Below are positions 25,026 through 33,340 of a stretch of 58,815 nucleotides of DNA, one piece after another. Position 1 is the stretch's first letter. Every line of letters starts with the position of its first letter. Source of the stretch: RGIG9151 sp963635575 (GTDB lineage: Bacteria > Bacillota > Clostridia > TANB77 > RGIG9151); assembly GCA_963635575.1 (NCBI GenBank), contig CAVHFU010000005.1:1-58815 (forward strand). Reading direction: 5' to 3'. Position numbers and translations under genes: made by a program. The notes beneath the pieces are model-generated. The model was not told where the DNA came from. It saw only the letters and a program-made list of their open reading frames with translations, and searched no databases.

Positions 25026-28000
25026 ATGAGTTTTGTTCATTTACATGTACATAGTGAATACAGCTTACTTGATGGTGCTATACGAATAAAAGATTTAGTT
25101 AGTAAGGCTAAAGAGTTTAATATGCCGGCTGTTGCACTAACGGATCACGGCGTTATGTATGGCGTTGTTGACTTCTATAAAGAGGCTAAAAAAGAGGGGA
25201 TTAAACCAATTATAGGCTCTGAAGTTTATGTGGCTTCTAGAAGTAGATTTGATAAAGATGCAAATGCTGGTGATGCTGAACGTGGTCACCTTATTTTGCT
25301 ATGCAAAAATAATGAAGGTTATAAAAACTTGACCAAACTTGTTTCCTTAGGATTTATAGAGGGATTTTATTACAAACCGCGAATCGACAAAGAAATCCTA
25401 CGCAAATATTCAAATGGTCTTATAGGACTTTCCGCATGTTTGGCGGGAGAAATTCCAAGGGCGATTATTGAAAATAATTATGATAAAGCTCGTGAACTGG
25501 CGATAGAATATAATGAGATATTCGGACAAGGTAATTTCTTTTTAGAAATGCAAAGTAACGGCATTGATGAGCAGGTTTTAGTTAATCAAGGTATTGTAAG
25601 ACTTGCTCGGGAACTAAATATTCCTCTTGTTGCAACAAATGATGCACATTATTTGACTAAAGATGATTATTACAGTCACGAGGTTTTACTCTGTATTCAA
25701 ACAGGCAAAAAGATGTCGGATACAGACAGACTAAGCTTTTCAACCAATGAGTTTTATTTAAAATCTGCTGAAGAAATGAAAGATAGATTTAAGAACTTTC
25801 CGGAGGCAATTGAAAACACATTAAAAATTGCAGATATGTGCAATGTCGAATTTGAGTTTGGCAAGTTAAAGCTGCCTGAATTTAAGATAGATACAAATAT
25901 GACACATGAGGAGTATTTTGAGGACAGATGTAGGAGGGGCGTAGAAAAAAGATATGCCAGAAGACTTACAAAAGAGATATATGATAGACTGGATTATGAA
26001 ATTGATGTAATTAAAAGAATGGGATATGTAGACTATTTTTTGATAGTTGAGGATTTTATACGTTACGCAAAAGATAATGGCATTCCGGTAGGACCTGGAC
26101 GTGGGTCTGCTGCTGGAAGTATTGTTGCATATGCCTTAGAAATAACCGACATAGAACCGTTAAAATTTAATTTGCTTTTTGAAAGATTTTTAAACCCGGA
26201 GAGAGTAAGTATGCCGGATATAGATATAGATTTTTGTTACCAAAGGCGTCCTGAGGTTATAGATTACGTCATAAGAAAATATGGTAAGGATCATGTTTCA
26301 CAAATTATAACTTTTGGAACATTAGCGGCTAGGGCAGTTATTAGAGATGTTGGAAGAGTTTTGGATATCCCATATGCAAAAACTGATTTGGTGGCTAAGA
26401 ACATTCCGAATGAGATTGGAATTACTATAAAAAAAGCTCTCAAAATGAATAAAGAACTAGAAGAACTATACGAGAGTGATTTTGAAGTTAAAAATATGGT
26501 TGACGTTTCTATGGCACTTGAAGGACTTCCACGCCATGCTTCTACTCATGCTGCCGGTGTTGTTATTACTAAAGACCCGGTTATGGATTACGTTGCACTT
26601 TACAAAAATGATGACAGTATAACTACTCAATTTACAATGACTACTTTAGAAGAACTTGGACTTCTAAAAATGGACTTTTTGGGACTTAGAACACTTACTG
26701 TTATTAAAGATGCAATAAATTACATAAAAGAAAATACGGGTGTAGAAGTAAAGTTTGATGAAAATATGAGTGATCCGCTCGTATATAAATTGCTGTCTGA
26801 AGGGAAAACAGAAGGTGTGTTCCAACTTGAAAGTGCCGGAATGAAGGAATTTATGCGAGAATTAAAGCCTGAATCGTTAGAAGATATTATCGCTGGAATT
26901 TCTTTGTACCGTCCGGGTCCTATGGATCAAATACCGAGATATATAAAGAATAAAAATAACCCTGGAAGTGTTACATATATTCATAAGGCGCTAGAGCCAA
27001 TATTGAACGTTACATATGGTTGTATGGTTTATCAAGAACAAGTTATGCAAATTGTTAGGGAATTAGCAGGGTACACACTTGGCCATGCAGATTTGGTAAG
27101 ACGTGCAATGGCTAAGAAAAAAGCGGATGTTATGGCTAAAGAAAGAGAAGTGTTCGTAAAAGGATGCTTGGAGAGAAATATTGATGAGATTTCGTCTAAT
27201 AAAATTTTTGATGAAATGACGGACTTTGCAAAATATGCTTTTAATAAATCACATGCTGCCGCGTATGCTGTTGTGGCGTACAGAACAGCATATTTAAAGG
27301 CTCATTATCCGGCAGAGTTTATGGCTGCAATGCTAAACAGCTTTATAGGAAGCTTAGATAGAGTACCACAGTATATAAGTGAGTGTAGAAAGCTTGGAAT
27401 CGATATATTGTGTCCTAACATAAATGAGAGCACCACTTTATTTAGTGTAAAAAATAATGCTATAAGATTTGGACTTGCTGCTGTAAAGAATGTTGGCGAG
27501 GCGGTAGTTAATGCTATTGTTATGGAACGTGAGAAAGGCGGACAGTTTAAGGATTTTGAGGATTTTTGCAAACGAACTGCCGGTAAAGGTATTAATAAAA
27601 AATGTGTAGAGTCATTAATAAAATGCGGAGCATTTGATGGCATGCATTATAGATCAGTTCTTCTTGAATCGTACGAAAAAATTATTGACGGAATATCTTC
27701 ACAAGAAAGAAATAATGTCTCAGGACAATTTAACTTATTTGATATGGGTGTTGTAGAAAAAAAGAAGTCTTTTTCTTATGATTACCCTAAAATTCCGGAG
27801 TTCCCTAAAAAGGAGTTACTGGCCTTTGAAAAAGAAATGCTTGGGTTATATGTAAGCGGACATCCTCTTGAGAAATACCAAGATTACTTGGCAAAAAAGA
27901 CAACAATAAATACTTTAGATATAGCTAATTTTATCGAGAATAAACAAAACGATGATTATGAAAGCAAAGTAGAAGATAATATGGAAGTTACTGTCGGTGG

Positions 28001-28457
28001 AATTATTTCCGGAAAACGTACCAAGATTACTAAAAATAATGAGATGATGGGCTTTTTTAAACTTGAAGATTTTTATGGTACAATTGATGGCATTGTTTTT
28101 CCTAAGGTATATTTAAGATTACAAAATAAGATTGTTGAAGACGTGCCGATTTTGATTAAGGGAAGGCTAAGTTTAAAGGAAGATGAAGGACCTAAAATTA
28201 TATGTAATAGTATAGAAGAACTTAATTTACCTGTTGAAAAGTTATATTTAAAAATTACCAAAGATAAGGAAGAGTTAATAGATTCAGATATTTTACCATT
28301 ACTTAAAAAGAATTATGGCGAAACCAGTGTATTTTTATATTATGAGGATAAAAAAGTTACAAAGGTAGCACCAAAGGAATTAAATGTAAAAGTTACAGAT
28401 GCTTTAATTAATAAATTAGAAAATATTTTAGGTGATGGAACAGTAAAGTGTGTATAG
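25026..28457 (+). CDS. dnaE: DNA polymerase III alpha subunit, DnaE
   Basis: A replicative polymerase subunit. The PHP domain starts at once (FVHLHVHSEYSLLDG). Palm motifs GPGRGSAAGSIVAY and MPDIDIDF (catalytic aspartates, about residues 398-405) follow. Then LPRHASTHAAGVVIT, YRPGPMDQIPRY and the helix-hairpin-helix region KGINKKCVESLIKCGAFD. A C-terminal OB fold includes NMEVTVGGIISGKRTKI. 1143 residues. I chose ATG 25026 because GCGGAGGAGAG precedes it; the earlier in-frame ATG lies in the terminator region. Firmicutes usually also carry PolC, which is not in this window. Confidence 0.96.
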   Translation: MSFVHLHVHSEYSLLDGAIRIKDLVSKAKEFNMPAVALTDHGVMYGVVDFYKEAKKEGIKPIIGSEVYVASRSRFDKDANAGDAERGHLILLCKNNEGYKNLTKLVSLGFIEGFYYKPRIDKEILRKYSNGLIGLSACLAGEIPRAIIENNYDKARELAIEYNEIFGQGNFFLEMQSNGIDEQVLVNQGIVRLARELNIPLVATNDAHYLTKDDYYSHEVLLCIQTGKKMSDTDRLSFSTNEFYLKSAEEMKDRFKNFPEAIENTLKIADMCNVEFEFGKLKLPEFKIDTNMTHEEYFEDRCRRGVEKRYARRLTKEIYDRLDYEIDVIKRMGYVDYFLIVEDFIRYAKDNGIPVGPGRGSAAGSIVAYALEITDIEPLKFNLLFERFLNPERVSMPDIDIDFCYQRRPEVIDYVIRKYGKDHVSQIITFGTLAARAVIRDVGRVLDIPYAKTDLVAKNIPNEIGITIKKALKMNKELEELYESDFEVKNMVDVSMALEGLPRHASTHAAGVVITKDPVMDYVALYKNDDSITTQFTMTTLEELGLLKMDFLGLRTLTVIKDAINYIKENTGVEVKFDENMSDPLVYKLLSEGKTEGVFQLESAGMKEFMRELKPESLEDIIAGISLYRPGPMDQIPRYIKNKNNPGSVTYIHKALEPILNVTYGCMVYQEQVMQIVRELAGYTLGHADLVRRAMAKKKADVMAKEREVFVKGCLERNIDEISSNKIFDEMTDFAKYAFNKSHAAAYAVVAYRTAYLKAHYPAEFMAAMLNSFIGSLDRVPQYISECRKLGIDILCPNINESTTLFSVKNNAIRFGLAAVKNVGEAVVNAIVMEREKGGQFKDFEDFCKRTAGKGINKKCVESLIKCGAFDGMHYRSVLLESYEKIIDGISSQERNNVSGQFNLFDMGVVEKKKSFSYDYPKIPEFPKKELLAFEKEMLGLYVSGHPLEKYQDYLAKKTTINTLDIANFIENKQNDDYESKVEDNMEVTVGGIISGKRTKITKNNEMMGFFKLEDFYGTIDGIVFPKVYLRLQNKIVEDVPILIKGRLSLKEDEGPKIICNSIEELNLPVEKLYLKITKDKEELIDSDILPLLKKNYGETSVFLYYEDKKVTKVAPKELNVKVTDALINKLENILGDGTVKCV

Positions 28458-28490
28458 TGAATGATGTCTTCTTGTAATTGGCACTAAAAA

Positions 28491-28526
28491 ACAAACCTTA
28501 AGGAAAAAACCTTAAGGTTTGTTTTG
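28491..28526. terminator. Bidirectional terminator between dnaE and the tRNAs
   Basis: A 13-bp perfect stem ACAAACCTTAAGG / CCTTAAGGTTTGT with an A6 loop. TTTT follows on the plus strand; AAAAA before it makes a T-run for the minus strand. It serves dnaE and the convergent tRNA transcript. Confidence 0.92.
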
Positions 28527-28601
28527 GCTGGGATGGCAGGACTCGAACCTACGAAATGCCACAGTCAAAGTGTGGTGCCTTACCAACTTGGCTACATCCC
28601 A
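28525..28601 (-). tRNA. tRNA-Gln (anticodon TTG)
   Basis: On the minus strand the acceptor stem TGGGATG pairs with CATCCCA. The anticodon loop is CTTTGAC inside a CCACA/TGTGG stem, giving TTG. The T-loop is TTCGAGT and the encoded end is GCCA (CCA included in the coordinates). It follows tRNA-His by six bases on the same strand. Confidence 0.95.
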
Positions 28602-28607
28602 ATGTTC

Positions 28608-28684
28608 TGGGGTGGACGATGGGACTTGAACCCACGACAACCGGAACCACAATCCGGCGCTCTACCAACTGAACTACATCCACC
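28608..28684 (-). tRNA. tRNA-His (anticodon GTG)
   Basis: On the minus strand the acceptor GTGGATG pairs with CGTCCAC. There is an extra encoded 5' G opposite discriminator C73, the hallmark of tRNA-His. The anticodon loop TTGTGGT inside CCGGA/TCCGG gives GTG. CCA is encoded. Confidence 0.96.
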
Positions 28685-28699
28685 ATCAAAGCAATATTA

Positions 28700-28728
28700 A
28701 TTCTATAATATAAATTTATACTTGTCAA
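28700..28728 (-). promoter_or_regulatory. Promoter of the tRNA-His/tRNA-Gln unit
   Basis: On the minus strand a perfect TTGACA (28723-28728) and TAGAAT (28700-28705) are 17 bases apart, placing the start about ten bases before tRNA-His. Confidence 0.8.
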
Positions 28729-28814
28729 TAGGTATTTAAAAAATATACGGAAAGTCGGCGTGTAAGGAGCGCTTGGTGATGTGGCCGTATGAATATGAAA
28801 ATAGCATTAAACAG

Positions 28815-29528
28815 TTAGTTAAGTTCATCAAAGTCGATATCTAAAATAGGATAGTTTAAATAATCTACATCATCAAAATGCCACCATTCAGATGAGATTC
28901 TTCTAAAGCCATTATTTTGCATAACTTTTCCTAGTAATTCACGATTATTTTTCTCTTCTTCTGTACAGCCATTGTAGTAGATAGATGCTTCGGGCCCAAA
29001 GAAGTCAAAATCAGTGGGCATTGCTAATTCATGACCTTCTAAGTCTGTTAAAGTAATATCCACAGAAGCACCACGATTATGGTTAGAACCTGTTTGGGGA
29101 TTGGCGATATATCCTTTGGTTGCAGGATTAATTCGTTCGGCAGCGGCTCTTAGTAAATATTGGTATCTATTTGGTCTATATGCATCAAATATTTTAATTC
29201 TGTATCCAAGACTATATAATTCTTCATTTGCAGCAACTAATTTTTTTGCAGTATTTTCAAGGAGATATGCTTTTGCGATTTTGGGATAAAATTGTTCACC
29301 GGCAAAATTGTCAGTTGTAGCGTATTTAAGTGAGATGGTTAAATTTGTGTCAAGAGTGGATAAATCTACTAAGTTATATTCAGATTCTTCTAATGTTGTA
29401 GGGAAGTATAAAGAGTTTTCATAGTTTATAGTAATGTTGCTAGGTTTATTGTTTTTAACCATATGTTTATACATAAGTATAGAACCTCCTAATAATAAAA
29501 TTAAGAGGACAATTATTATTTTTTTCAT
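28815..29528 (-). CDS. D-alanyl-D-alanine dipeptidase (VanX/DdpX family), membrane-anchored
   Basis: A zinc dipeptidase of the peptidase M15D class. An N-terminal hydrophobic segment (IIIVLLILLLGGSILM) provides anchoring or secretion. Active-site motifs are SNHNRGASVD (SxHxxGxAxD; zinc His and Asp) and EWWHFD (catalytic Glu and third zinc ligand), with IFDAYRPNRYQ upstream. The start is at 29528 because GGAGGTAATT precedes this ATG. It probably trims or recycles D-Ala-D-Ala from the wall. A glycopeptide-resistance role is not supported, as no vanH, vanA or vanRS is present. It is divergent from purB. Confidence 0.88.
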   Translation of the reverse strand: MKKIIIVLLILLLGGSILMYKHMVKNNKPSNITINYENSLYFPTTLEESEYNLVDLSTLDTNLTISLKYATTDNFAGEQFYPKIAKAYLLENTAKKLVAANEELYSLGYRIKIFDAYRPNRYQYLLRAAAERINPATKGYIANPQTGSNHNRGASVDITLTDLEGHELAMPTDFDFFGPEASIYYNGCTEEEKNNRELLGKVMQNNGFRRISSEWWHFDDVDYLNYPILDIDFDELN

Positions 29529-29543
29529 AATTACCTCCAAAGT

Positions 29544-29572
29544 TTGACAAAATAAGCGTTATTTGATACAAT
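29544..29572 (+). promoter_or_regulatory. Sigma-A promoter of purB
   Basis: A perfect TTGACA (29544-29549) and TACAAT (29567-29572), 17-base spacer. The leader of about 70 bases shows no purine riboswitch. The -35 lies just upstream of the divergent dipeptidase start. Confidence 0.8.
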
Positions 29573-29648
29573 TATATCGGTGTTTTTTAAAAAATAATTA
29601 AGAAAATACAACATTTTAGCCGGGGAATCGGAGGAATAGGGGTTATTT

Positions 29649-31076
29649 ATGCATAACGTTTACGAAAGTCCGTTTGGAAAGAGATACGCAAGTAGTGAGA
29701 TGCTTTATTTATTTTCAGATGATAACAAGTTTAGAACTTGGAGAAAGTTATGGATTGCACTTGCTAAAGCTGAAAAGGAATTTGGGTTACCAATAACAGA
29801 TGCTCAAATTGACGAAATGGAAAAATTTAAGGATGACATTAATTATGATGTTGCTGAAGAAAAGGAAAGAAAATTCAAGCACGATGTAATGTCACATATT
29901 CATGCATACGGAGCACAATGTCCGGAAGCTATGCCTATAATGCATTTAGGTGTTACTTCTTGCTATGTTGGAGACAACACAGACTTACTTATTATGATGG
30001 ATGCTTTAAAACTTATAAAAGCAAAATTAGTTGCAGTAATGGAAAAATTAGCAGATTTTTCAATGAAATATAAAGATATGCCTACATTAGGATTTACACA
30101 TTTCCAACCTGCACAACTTACAACAGTAGGAAAACGTGCTTGCCTGTGGTTACATGAATTATATTTAGATTATCAAGAAATTAATTTTGTTATAGATACA
30201 ATGAAACTTCGTGGTGTAAAAGGCACGACCGGAACACAAGCAAGTTTTATGGACTTACTTGGAAATGATTCTAAGAAAGTAAAAGCACTAGAGAAAAGAG
30301 TAGCCGAAATTATCGGCGTTTCTGAACTTTACCCAATCACCGGACAAACATACTCAAGAAAAGTAGATTCAAGAGTACTAAATGTACTATCTTCAATTTC
30401 TCAAAGTGCATATAAATTCGCAAACGATTTAAGAATGTTACAAAGTTTAAAGGAATTAGAAGAACCATTCGAAAAGAAGCAAATCGGTTCATCTGCAATG
30501 CCATATAAGAGAAATCCTATGAGAAGTGAAAGAATATGTTCACTAGCTAGATTTGTTATGGCAGACTCATTAAACCCTGCAATGACAGCTAGTACACAAT
30601 GGTTTGAAAGAACATTAGACGATTCTGCAAATAGACGTCTGTCAATTGCGGAAGGATTTTTAGCAGTAGATTCAATCTTGCTTATTTACTTAAACATTAT
30701 TTCAGATATAGTTGTATATCCAAAAGTAATCGAAAAACATATAAAAGAAGAATTGCCATTTATGGCTTCTGAAAATATAATGATGGAAGCAGTAAAAAAA
30801 GGTGGAAATAGACAAGAATTACACGAAAGAATAAGAGAACATTCTATGGAAGCCGGAAGACAAGTAAAAGAATTAGGATTACCTAATGATTTGTTAAAAC
30901 GTATAAAAGAAGATACAGCATTTGACTTAAAAGATGAAGAAATGGACGAAATCCTAAAACCTGAAAAATACATCGGAAGAGCAAATGAACAAGTAGAAGA
31001 ATTCGTAAACGAATATATTAATCCAATTATAAAAAATGAAGAAAAATATACCGGAAGTAGTGAAATGAAAGTGTGA
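29649..31076 (+). CDS. purB: Adenylosuccinate lyase
   Basis: Cleaves SAICAR and adenylosuccinate in purine synthesis. Fumarase-superfamily motifs: HLGVTSCYVGDNTD, TLGFTHFQPAQLTTVGKRA, and the signature GSSAMPYKRNP (about residue 278) in the catalytic loop. 475 residues. The last coding bases and stop run into a repeat element (31074-31178). No other pur genes are adjacent. Confidence 0.95.
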   Translation: MHNVYESPFGKRYASSEMLYLFSDDNKFRTWRKLWIALAKAEKEFGLPITDAQIDEMEKFKDDINYDVAEEKERKFKHDVMSHIHAYGAQCPEAMPIMHLGVTSCYVGDNTDLLIMMDALKLIKAKLVAVMEKLADFSMKYKDMPTLGFTHFQPAQLTTVGKRACLWLHELYLDYQEINFVIDTMKLRGVKGTTGTQASFMDLLGNDSKKVKALEKRVAEIIGVSELYPITGQTYSRKVDSRVLNVLSSISQSAYKFANDLRMLQSLKELEEPFEKKQIGSSAMPYKRNPMRSERICSLARFVMADSLNPAMTASTQWFERTLDDSANRRLSIAEGFLAVDSILLIYLNIISDIVVYPKVIEKHIKEELPFMASENIMMEAVKKGGNRQELHERIREHSMEAGRQVKELGLPNDLLKRIKEDTAFDLKDEEMDEILKPEKYIGRANEQVEEFVNEYINPIIKNEEKYTGSSEMKV

Positions 31077-31178
31077 CCATTAGGGACGGTTCTTTTTGGT
31101 CAAGCAAAAAAATAGCCACAATTCGCTAAGTAAGTGAGTTGTGGCTATTGTTGTTTTTAGACCTGTCACTTTTGGTCA
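31074..31178. repeat. REP/MITE-like element, copy A, between purB and alr
   Basis: The left end TGACCATTAGGGACGGTTCT continues to TTTTTGGTCA and is itself bounded by TGACCA/TGGTCA. The right end is AGACCTGTCACTTTTGGTCA. Between them is a hairpin ATAGCCACAA / TTGTGGCTAT. A second copy with the same ends, and a different hairpin, is at 47237-47342. The left end begins at the purB stop codon, and the right end encodes the last three codons and stop of alr. The hairpin likely works as a two-way terminator for these convergent genes. Confidence 0.85.
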
Positions 31179-32260
31179 AAGTTACGAGGTATTCTGTTAG
31201 ATAGAGAAGATATAACTTCGTAATTAATCGTGTCGCTTATTTTTGCAATATCTTCAACTGTGATTTTTTCATTGTCCCAAATATAAACATCGTCACCTAC
31301 ATTCGCATCAATGCCGGTTACATCTACCATAAAGCAATCCATGCATACTTTCCCTACAATTGGTGCAATTTTTCCATTTATCACAACATTTCCGGTATTG
31401 GATAAGCTTCTTCTGATTCCGTCAGCATATCCAATCGGAACAGTAGCTATTTTAGAAATATGTTTTGTACAAAAGTCTCTATTGTAGCTTATATATGTGT
31501 TCTCAGGCACTTCCTTCAAAAATGAAATCTTAGACCTTAATGTTAGCACAGGTTTTAACTGAATTTTAGTTTTTAAGCTTTCATCAGGATAGTAGCCGAG
31601 TAGTATAAGACCTGGGCGAACAAGATTAAAATGTGCCTTTGGAAAGTTAATTATTCCTGCTGAATTACAGCAATGAATATATTTAAAATTAACCTTGCTT
31701 TTGGCTGTTTCAATAGCTTTGGTAAATGTATCTATTTGCTTTAAGGTGTATTCTTCACTTGAGTCACTTGAAGAAAAGTGCGTAAAAATTCCGGTAATTT
31801 CTATATTTTTATTTTGAGATGCAATACTTAAAAACTCACCAAGTTCTTCTAGTTTCAGTCCGGTTCTACCCATACCTGTTTCTATTTCAATATGAATTTT
31901 ATACTGTTCACCTAAAGAAATAAGCTTATTTAGTAATGAAATAGAAGCAACAGAAATAGTTAAATCATACTTAGAAGCAAAGTAAGTTTCATCCGCAAAC
32001 GGTTGATTTAGAATTAGTATATCGCCCTTGTATCCTAGTTGTCTGAGCTTAATTCCTTCATCAATTATCGCCACGCCGATTATCTTTATTCCCAGTTCAT
32101 TAATTAGTTCAATATTGTAATTAATAAAACTTCCATAAGCATTATCCTTAAAAATTGGCATTATATCTACATCGTCGCCAACAAAACTCTTGATTTGATT
32201 GTAATTATATTTAAAATTCTCAAGACTTACATCCATAGAAACATTCCATACTTTTTCCAT
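31166..32260 (-). CDS. alr: Alanine racemase
   Basis: Makes D-alanine for peptidoglycan, using pyridoxal phosphate. The PLP lysine is Lys38 in IFKDNAYG (family KxxAYG). The second catalytic residue lies in PIGYADGIRR (about 268), and VCMDCFMVDV matches the CMD..D motif. 364 residues. AAGGAGGATG precedes the start. The last residues DQK and the stop are encoded by the end of the repeat element. The gene may be co-transcribed with the deacetylase upstream. Confidence 0.93.
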   Translation of the reverse strand: MEKVWNVSMDVSLENFKYNYNQIKSFVGDDVDIMPIFKDNAYGSFINYNIELINELGIKIIGVAIIDEGIKLRQLGYKGDILILNQPFADETYFASKYDLTISVASISLLNKLISLGEQYKIHIEIETGMGRTGLKLEELGEFLSIASQNKNIEITGIFTHFSSSDSSEEYTLKQIDTFTKAIETAKSKVNFKYIHCCNSAGIINFPKAHFNLVRPGLILLGYYPDESLKTKIQLKPVLTLRSKISFLKEVPENTYISYNRDFCTKHISKIATVPIGYADGIRRSLSNTGNVVINGKIAPIVGKVCMDCFMVDVTGIDANVGDDVYIWDNEKITVEDIAKISDTINYEVISSLSNRIPRNFDQK

Positions 32261-32331
32261 AAGTCATCCTCCTTCGTGTGGATATATTCTATCACTAATT
32301 TATATTAAAAAATATAGGTGACTTTAGAAAT

Positions 32332-33174
32332 TTAATGACTTAATACAAAGTTAAAGAAAGTTTCACTGCTCTTTCCATGGGGCCTGTTAAATCGCCCAAG
32401 TCTAAATAAATTTATATTATCTAAATCAACTTGAGTTTCACTGCAAGTAAGGGCAGCTTCAAAACCTAGCTCCTCCAAAATCTCAACCGATTCCTTGCAC
32501 AAATGCCCAAACGGATAAGTAAAAGTATCCGGTCGTCTACCTGTAAACTCAAAAATTTTATCTTGTAACATAGAAAGGTCATCGCTTAAGACCTTTTTGT
32601 AACTTTCGAAACTCTCACCGTTTTTAATTTTGCATCCCTGCCTCGTAGCATTTGAATGTAGAGCGTACGTGTGATTTTGGATTTCAACTCTCGGATTATC
32701 AGATAATTCTTTTATTTCATCCCAAGTAAGGTAACAATACTCAGGCACAGGACAATGCTCCTTTTCGGACAAATCAGAAAAACTACCAACGACCGACACA
32801 ACAGCCTTCATATCATATTTCTCTAAAAGAGGAACTAAATAAGTAAGGCAACATTCGTGACCATCATCAAAAGTAAGCATTATAGGCTTCTCGGGCAGTG
32901 GAGTGCCATTTTTCACAAAATCGATTATATCCTTCATAAGAATTGTAGTGTATCCATTATCCTTTATATAAATCATATCCTTTTCAAGTTGGTCAACAGA
33001 AGTTACATAAGGTCCAAGCATATTACTTTTCTTAGAAACATTGTGGTACATAATTATAGGCATTTTATTATCGGTACTTTCCACTTGTGTAAATGGAAAA
33101 ATAATAGCAAAGATAAGTAAAATTATTATGATAAAGCTAAATATAGCTTTTCTTTTGAAAATTATAAAAAACAT
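32332..33174 (-). CDS. Polysaccharide deacetylase (NodB fold), membrane-anchored
   Basis: A carbohydrate esterase family 4-like protein. One N-terminal transmembrane segment (FSFIIIILLIFAIIFPF). Motif 1 is TFDDGHE (catalytic and metal Asp), motif 2 is HTYALH (metal histidines), motif 3 is TYPFGHLC; MYHNV marks the family start. 280 residues. AAGGAGGGAATT precedes the ATG. Unlike the protein at 6103, the motifs are close to consensus, so activity on peptidoglycan or surface glycans is likely. The neighbouring alr gene also points to cell-wall work. Confidence 0.88.
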   Translation of the reverse strand: MFFIIFKRKAIFSFIIIILLIFAIIFPFTQVESTDNKMPIIMYHNVSKKSNMLGPYVTSVDQLEKDMIYIKDNGYTTILMKDIIDFVKNGTPLPEKPIMLTFDDGHECCLTYLVPLLEKYDMKAVVSVVGSFSDLSEKEHCPVPEYCYLTWDEIKELSDNPRVEIQNHTYALHSNATRQGCKIKNGESFESYKKVLSDDLSMLQDKIFEFTGRRPDTFTYPFGHLCKESVEILEELGFEAALTCSETQVDLDNINLFRLGRFNRPHGKSSETFFNFVLSH

Positions 33175-33340
33175 ATGAATTCCCTCCTTATAATAAATCT
33201 ATGAACTAAAAATCAAAAATATAAGCAAAAAATGTCGTCACCGTTTTTTCAATAAATTAACTAAAACCCTTCACAATAACATCACATTTGTGGTCTATAC
33301 TAAGAAACATAAGATAAAGTTTAGGGGGTGCATTTAGATA

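Noticed and set aside
28779..28845. Mini-frame starting ATG TGG CCG with AAGGAG upstream, reading MWPYEYENSIKQLVKFIKVD
   Set aside because: Only about 21 codons, overlaps the dipeptidase end on the other strand, and matches no family I recognise. Possibly a gene fragment, but unsupported.
28815..29528. Glycopeptide-resistance interpretation of the VanX-like gene
   Set aside because: No vanH, vanA/B ligase or vanRS nearby; stand-alone VanX/DdpX-type dipeptidases are common in wall turnover.
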